From Quercus robur (Eukaryota; Streptophyta; Magnoliopsida; Fagales; Fagaceae): DNA of 64,000 nt. A model generated the notes under the pieces. It was not told where the DNA came from. It did no database searches and was given only the letters and a program-made list of their open reading frames with translations. This document shows, in pieces, positions 61,761 to 64,000 of this stretch. Every line of letters starts with the position of its first letter. The stretch's first letter is position 1. The stretch covers positions 11,626,282 through 11,690,281 of the forward strand of contig NC_065535.1 in the NCBI RefSeq assembly GCF_932294415.1, in the 5' to 3' direction. The translations under genes and the position numbers were made by a program.

Positions 61761-63503
61761 GAGAGAGAGAAAGAGGGGCTGGGTTTGATGATAGAGGATG
61801 CTAGGGTTTGAAAATATTTATGGGCAATTTTGTAAATATAATTTATTACTATGGGCAATTTTGTCATTTCATTAAATTATTATCTCCCACCCATAAGTAA
61901 TGTAAGATCACCTCCATTTAAGAAGGTGGTGTGATTAAGGTGATATAGTATATTTTGTGATCTTACATTACCTTAATGTTAGAAAAAACTAAGTGAACCA
62001 AACACCTTAATGTCACATTACCGTAATGTGCACCACATTAAGGGCACATCACGGTGAACCAAATGCCTCCATTAGGTATGGGTACAATGGCTATTTTGAT
62101 GTATTTGTGCTTCATATTTTGTTATTAATAAGTGAAATAGGTAATAACACATCAGTTATGACTTCCCTTTGTATGGGGCAACAAACCCAAAACATTACAA
62201 AAAATATGAGCATTACTTATAAAAAAAAGGGGATTGGATGCAGGATTGCAGGGCTTGCTTAGTCCCATAACTTTCAAGAGTTTGGTGTTTGGATAAATCC
62301 AACTGGCTAGTGTGAATTCCCACTTACTAAAACACTTTAATTGCCAATAAACATGGTCTTCCACGTCACCATTCCTTTTGCTATGATGCACTACAATCAA
62401 CATATCACACACAGCCCACTTAATGATTTTTCTGAAGTTCTAAGAAATTGATTGTGCTGCTCCCTGAGTTCACCCCCGGTGTGTACATGGGTGGTTTTTT
62501 TTCAATAAAATTTTCAGAACTTATCCAAAAAAATAAAAATAAAAATCTGCAGTTCTTTTTGGTGCTCAATTTGATCATTTATCAAGATCAAGAATGTGTA
62601 CATTGTCAAAATCTGAGTGGATGATGACCATCAAAGTAAACTCTAATTAAAGATGAACCAATTACTAGAGTAGAAATTTTAAAGGATATGGGAATGGGTG
62701 ATCCAAGAGTGGAGGTCCATATGCTAGGATCAGCTGAGCAATTGGCCTCTGCCCTATTGTTATGGGTGGGTTTGAAAGTTGTAGTTGGAGTCACCATGCT
62801 TGCACTTGTACTGCCTTTTAGATGATAAAAAGATTCAGTGTTGATTAGTTGTGATGTGTAGGTAATTCAACTAGGAAAGATTGTGGATACCTAGCTGAGT
62901 TAGTCAGATCATTAGGAAGGGAAGAAAAAGATGAGAAAGACAAGAAGTCTGTTCATTGAGGATATGTTTTGGGGCTGTGGAGATCTCTTTTTTATTTTTA
63001 ATAATAATGCTGTGTTGATAGAATGCATATTGAGGCATTATTTCAAGAAAGAGCCACCACTATCTTGTCATTTTAATTGCTAAGCATGCTCAAATTTAGT
63101 GGTTGAAGCGACATCAAAAAGCTGGGAGCTTACTAATATACACTAGTGTGGTGAAGTAGAATAGAAATATTTTTTTCCCATTTCAAAGCAGATCTAGTCT
63201 GTTTCTGAAAGCATTTGTTTACTTTGTGTTCTATATTTTTATTTGAAAATATTTTTGTCTTTATTTATATATACATTTATTTATTTATTCCCCCACCCCA
63301 TCTGCTGCCTTTCTTGCTTTTATACTAATATAAAATTTTGATGTTGGAGATAAATCAAAGAAATTAAAATTTCTTCAAGTATCGTTTAATATATGGCAGT
63401 CAAAACTCAAAGGAATTAATTATTTTTGCCCCTTTGTTACCAGGCAAAGGCAAAGACAAAGGCAAACGCACATAAGAAGGCAGAAGCTAAGGATCATCAT
63501 TGA
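59354..63503 (+). CDS. Mitochondrial ATP synthase subunit e-like small protein
   Basis: Three exons join in frame: 59354-59401, 59520-59585 and 63444-63503, giving 57 residues. It starts MTPPPGPYSGASTLALVARA and ends in a basic Lys/Ala-rich tail closing KAEAKDHH. A single membrane segment at about residues 15-34 includes GVVYG, a GxxxG motif; in subunit e this motif supports dimerisation of ATP synthase in the inner mitochondrial membrane. From memory the plant homologue At3g01130 has nearly the same start and length and is called ATP synthase E chain. It is shorter than animal subunit e. The second intron (3.9 kb) carries a Harbinger-like element. Too short to be called by length alone; conserved ends and clean splice sites support it. 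Confidence 0.85.
61385..61700 (-). other. Unrecognised open stretch inside the element, possible captured gene piece
   Basis: On the minus strand an open frame runs from the GA microsatellite through an acidic stretch (LADEDEDGDFTGGGSVDEDED) to a mixed sequence with WDLKKLGFEEREA. Its base use is less AT-rich than the element around it. I do not recognise it. It may be a captured exon or chance. Confidence 0.3.
61685..61775. repeat. GA/CAGA microsatellite
   Basis: GAGAGA and GACA units over about 90 bp in the Harbinger-like element. Confidence 0.85.
62073..63443. other. Rest of subunit e intron 2
   Basis: AT-rich intron sequence with a T/A-rich tract before the acceptor. No gene or clear repeat seen. 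Confidence 0.5.
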
Positions 63504-64000
63504 TGGGCCCTGGTAGTTACATTTTGCACGACTGGCAGTGAGATACGCACAGAGAGAGAGAGAGGAGACAGACAGCTTCACTTATGTTTCTTTTATAAGA
63601 TGAAGATATTTTTTTCTTTTATAATGATCTTTTGGGTATTTGTTGGCTCTCTGGCCCTGTACGATGTCCTTTTATGAATGGCAGATGGATAGTTTGTTGC
63701 GGCTAATGGCATGATTGTTCAAGCATATGCATTTCTTTTCCTCAATAATATATTACTTGTATGGCGTTCGTGCTTTATTCTAGATTTTCAAATTGGTTAC
63801 TGATTCATTGAGATTGTTGTGTAGAGAAATTGATCATTAGAAGGTGGGGTGGGAAAAACCATACAGGGGGAAACACGTGAAAGCTTCTTCCTATGTCTGT
63901 TGACGTTCATATGCCCCTTATATTCTACATGACAGTAATACTGGAAATGCTGTTAATTTTGTAGCAGCGACATGATTCAGTTTTACTTTTGTGGTCATAT
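63504..64000 (+). other. Subunit e 3' UTR and flanking sequence
   Basis: Probable 3' UTR of the subunit e gene, including a GA run at 63552-63566, then unassigned sequence to the edge. Confidence 0.5.

Larger units (their letters stand above)
60908..62072. mobile_element. Harbinger-like non-autonomous element in subunit e intron 2
   Basis: The left end GGGGGTGTTTGGTTCGC and right end GTGAACCAAATGCCTCC are imperfect inverted repeats of the PIF/Harbinger kind. ATT flanks both sides, which is not the expected TWA, so the class is tentative. The interior is not simple: it has a duplicated segment around GGACTTTCTCACCAACCAAA (61229 and 61377), a CT/GA microsatellite, and a long minus-strand open frame. 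Confidence 0.6.

Overview
This is a window of plant nuclear DNA: an AT-rich eudicot genome with spliced genes, GT-AG introns, a plant tRNA-Phe gene and many plant-type transposons. A woody rosid such as a Fagales tree is my guess; the sequence does not settle the genus. Six protein genes and one tRNA gene can be assembled exon by exon.

Layout. 1-4049 (-): 5' part of an RCC1-repeat protein gene, running off the left edge. 4.7-12.1 kb: transposon-rich spacer with a Mutator-like MITE, a decayed hAT element carrying a nested MITE, a LINE 3' fragment, a long-TIR MITE, a second non-autonomous hAT and a SINE-like insertion. 12.1-17.2 kb: AT-rich spacer. 17295-23170 (+): IQD32-like calmodulin-binding scaffold. 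26333-37731: one Ty3/gypsy (Tat-type) LTR retrotransposon flanked by the 5-bp duplication CTTAT. Its U5-gag-protease block is inverted, its antisense accessory ORF is broken, and that ORF carries a complete, apparently intact hAT transposon (32081-36173). 40224-46627 (+): CCCH zinc-finger protein gene. 48092-48163 (-): tRNA-Phe(GAA). 48363-52628 (+): mitochondrial ribosomal protein mL53. 54705-59049 (-): TLDc-domain protein. 59354-63503 (+): mitochondrial ATP synthase subunit e-like protein, with a Harbinger-like element in its second intron.

Gene relations. From memory, the Arabidopsis RCC1 protein gene, IQD32 and the CCCH gene C3H6 are neighbours (At1g19880, At1g19870, At1g19860). The first three genes here therefore look like conserved microsynteny, stretched by the 11.4-kb nested retrotransposon between IQD and CCCH. 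The TLDc and subunit e genes are divergent, with a 304-bp shared promoter holding a site II element and a telo-box. Several promoters carry E2F, site II or telo-box motifs typical of growth-linked plant genes.

Most unusual. (1) The TSD-flanked LTR retrotransposon with an internally inverted U5-gag-pro block and clean breakpoints. (2) The intact 701-residue hAT transposase with perfect 8-bp target duplication, nested in the element's antisense ORF. (3) An array of about 15 units in the retrotransposon, each able to form two small hairpins. (4) A 45-bp unit triplicated in frame just before the first IQ motif. (5) A GC-AG intron in the RCC1 gene.
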